55,164 nt of DNA from Kordiimonadaceae bacterium (GTDB lineage: Bacteria; Pseudomonadota; Alphaproteobacteria; Sphingomonadales; Emcibacteraceae), in contig JABGYD010000057.1 of NCBI GenBank assembly GCA_018675425.1, forward strand, positions 98,339-153,502. The letters run 5' to 3'. The position numbers and the translations under genes were made by a program. The notes under the pieces were generated by a model. That model was given only the letters and a program-made list of their open reading frames with translations. It searched no databases and was not told where the DNA came from. Position 1 is the first letter of the stretch. Each line of letters starts with the position of its first letter. Shown here piece after piece: positions 54,568 to 55,164 of this stretch.

Positions 54568-55164
54568 TTAAGCGGAAAAAACATATAGAGCTATAGCAGC
54601 TGCGTTTGAAACATTCAGACTTTCTATTGCCCTGCTAATAGGCAATTTTACCAGTCCATCACAATGATCGGCAGTTCCTTTACGAATACCTTTTCCTTCG
54701 GCCCCAAGCACAAGGGCAATATTATCACCAAAGTCAGCTTCTTCTATAATCTGTTTGGCCTGACCATCTAACCCGACACGCCAATACCCCATTGTAGCTA
54801 ATTGGTCTAATGCTCGGCTTAAATTTGTAACTCGCACCCAAGGAAGAGCTTCTAATGCACCTGACGCTGATTTTGCTAAAACGCCTGATTCAGGTGGCGA
54901 GTGTCGGTCTGTGGTGATTATGGCTTTAGCGCCGAAGGCGGCAGCGCTTCGGATAATAGCTCCCACGTTATGAGGATCAGTGACTTGGTCAAGAATAATT
55001 ACTAAATTCTTTTCCCCTTTAATGATTGTGCAACATTCATCCATATGTGCGTCTGGAAGAGGTTCAGTCAACAGTGCAATACCCTGGTGAACTGCATCGT
55101 TTGGTAGATTTTTATCGAAGACCTCAATAGTCGCAATTTCAGGATGTAATGCACGATGTTGCAG
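54568..55164 (-). CDS. rlmB: 23S rRNA 2'-O-methyltransferase RlmB/TrmH family (N-terminus outside window)
   Basis: The frame is open to the right edge, giving 198 codons; the start lies outside. It carries LPNDAVHQGIAL, DQVTDPHNVGAIIRSAAAFG (SPOUT motif 1), LVLGAEGKGIRKGTADHCDG (motif 2) and the knot-forming LPISRAIESLNVSNAAAIAL (motif 3). RlmB methylates G2251 of 23S rRNA in E. coli. A TTG at 55071 is internal and not the start. It lies immediately upstream of tRNA-Thr in transcription direction, a common arrangement in alphaproteobacteria. Confidence 0.94.
   Translation of the reverse strand: MQHRALHPEIATIEVFDKNLPNDAVHQGIALLTEPLPDAHMDECCTIIKGEKNLVIILDQVTDPHNVGAIIRSAAAFGAKAIITTDRHSPPESGVLAKSASGALEALPWVRVTNLSRALDQLATMGYWRVGLDGQAKQIIEEADFGDNIALVLGAEGKGIRKGTADHCDGLVKLPISRAIESLNVSNAAAIALYVFSA

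Noticed and set aside
1-55164. CRISPR arrays, insertion sequences, prophage genes or integrases
   Set aside because: No regularly spaced repeats, transposase, integrase or phage structural genes were seen on either strand.

Overview
The window is AT-rich chromosomal DNA of an alphaproteobacterium, probably marine or aquatic. The assignment rests on gene order and protein families: ygfZ divergent from a dihydroorotase-like gene; mutS-glnD-murJ-trpS; nfuA, tsaB-rimI-fur-plsC-miaB-phoH-ybeY-corC-lnt followed by a small helix-turn-helix gene; a DUF952 gene before pyrD; and an iron-sulfur photolyase of the Agrobacterium PhrB type. I cannot name the genus. There is no phage, transposon, rRNA operon or CRISPR array. 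One tRNA gene (Thr, UGU) lies near the right end. Both window edges cut genes: the C-terminal end of ygfZ on the left and the N-terminal part of rlmB on the right.

Layout. 1-5.5 kb: ygfZ, a dihydroorotase homologue that has lost key metal and catalytic residues, an MscS channel, an FprA-type ferredoxin-NADP reductase and an FKBP lipoprotein. 5.6-11.5 kb: a probable inositol-lipid or inositol-phosphodiester locus with myo-inositol-1-phosphate synthase, a CDP-inositol-type nucleotidyltransferase, a flippase, an exported protein possibly of the CrtC/AttH type and a CDP-alcohol phosphatidyltransferase. A chorismate mutase gene sits among them. 11.8-16.8 kb: an unknown membrane-anchored protein, a winged-helix/TPR regulator, a thiolase divergent from a TetR gene, and meaB. 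17-19.5 kb: rpmB with its own promoter and terminator, an AmpG-like transporter and a small zinc-ribbon protein that may be a methyltransferase remnant. 19.6-40.9 kb: the conserved housekeeping backbone (mismatch repair, PII uridylylation, lipid II flipping, Trp-tRNA synthetase, Fe-S carrier, t6A synthesis, Fur-family regulator, phospholipid acylation, MiaB, the PhoH/YbeY/CorC/Lnt set, pyrD).

40.9-55.2 kb is more accessory: a DsbB-like membrane protein, a sodium:solute symporter, a light-dependent repair operon (class I CPD photolyase, Fe-S (6-4) photolyase, DUF2805), an aminotransferase next to a TauD-type dioxygenase, a TPR lipoprotein followed by an apparently exported MhpD-like protein, and an arsenic operon (GAPDH-arsJ-arsR) next to tRNA-Thr. 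The arsenic operon is preceded by a perfect 27-bp inverted repeat with a 4-bp spacer.

The best candidates for something little described are the mesophilic CDP-inositol-type locus, the large palindrome together with the odd arsJ start, the degenerate dihydroorotase, and the exported MhpD-like/TPR pair. All functional assignments come from reading the translated sequences; no database search was run.
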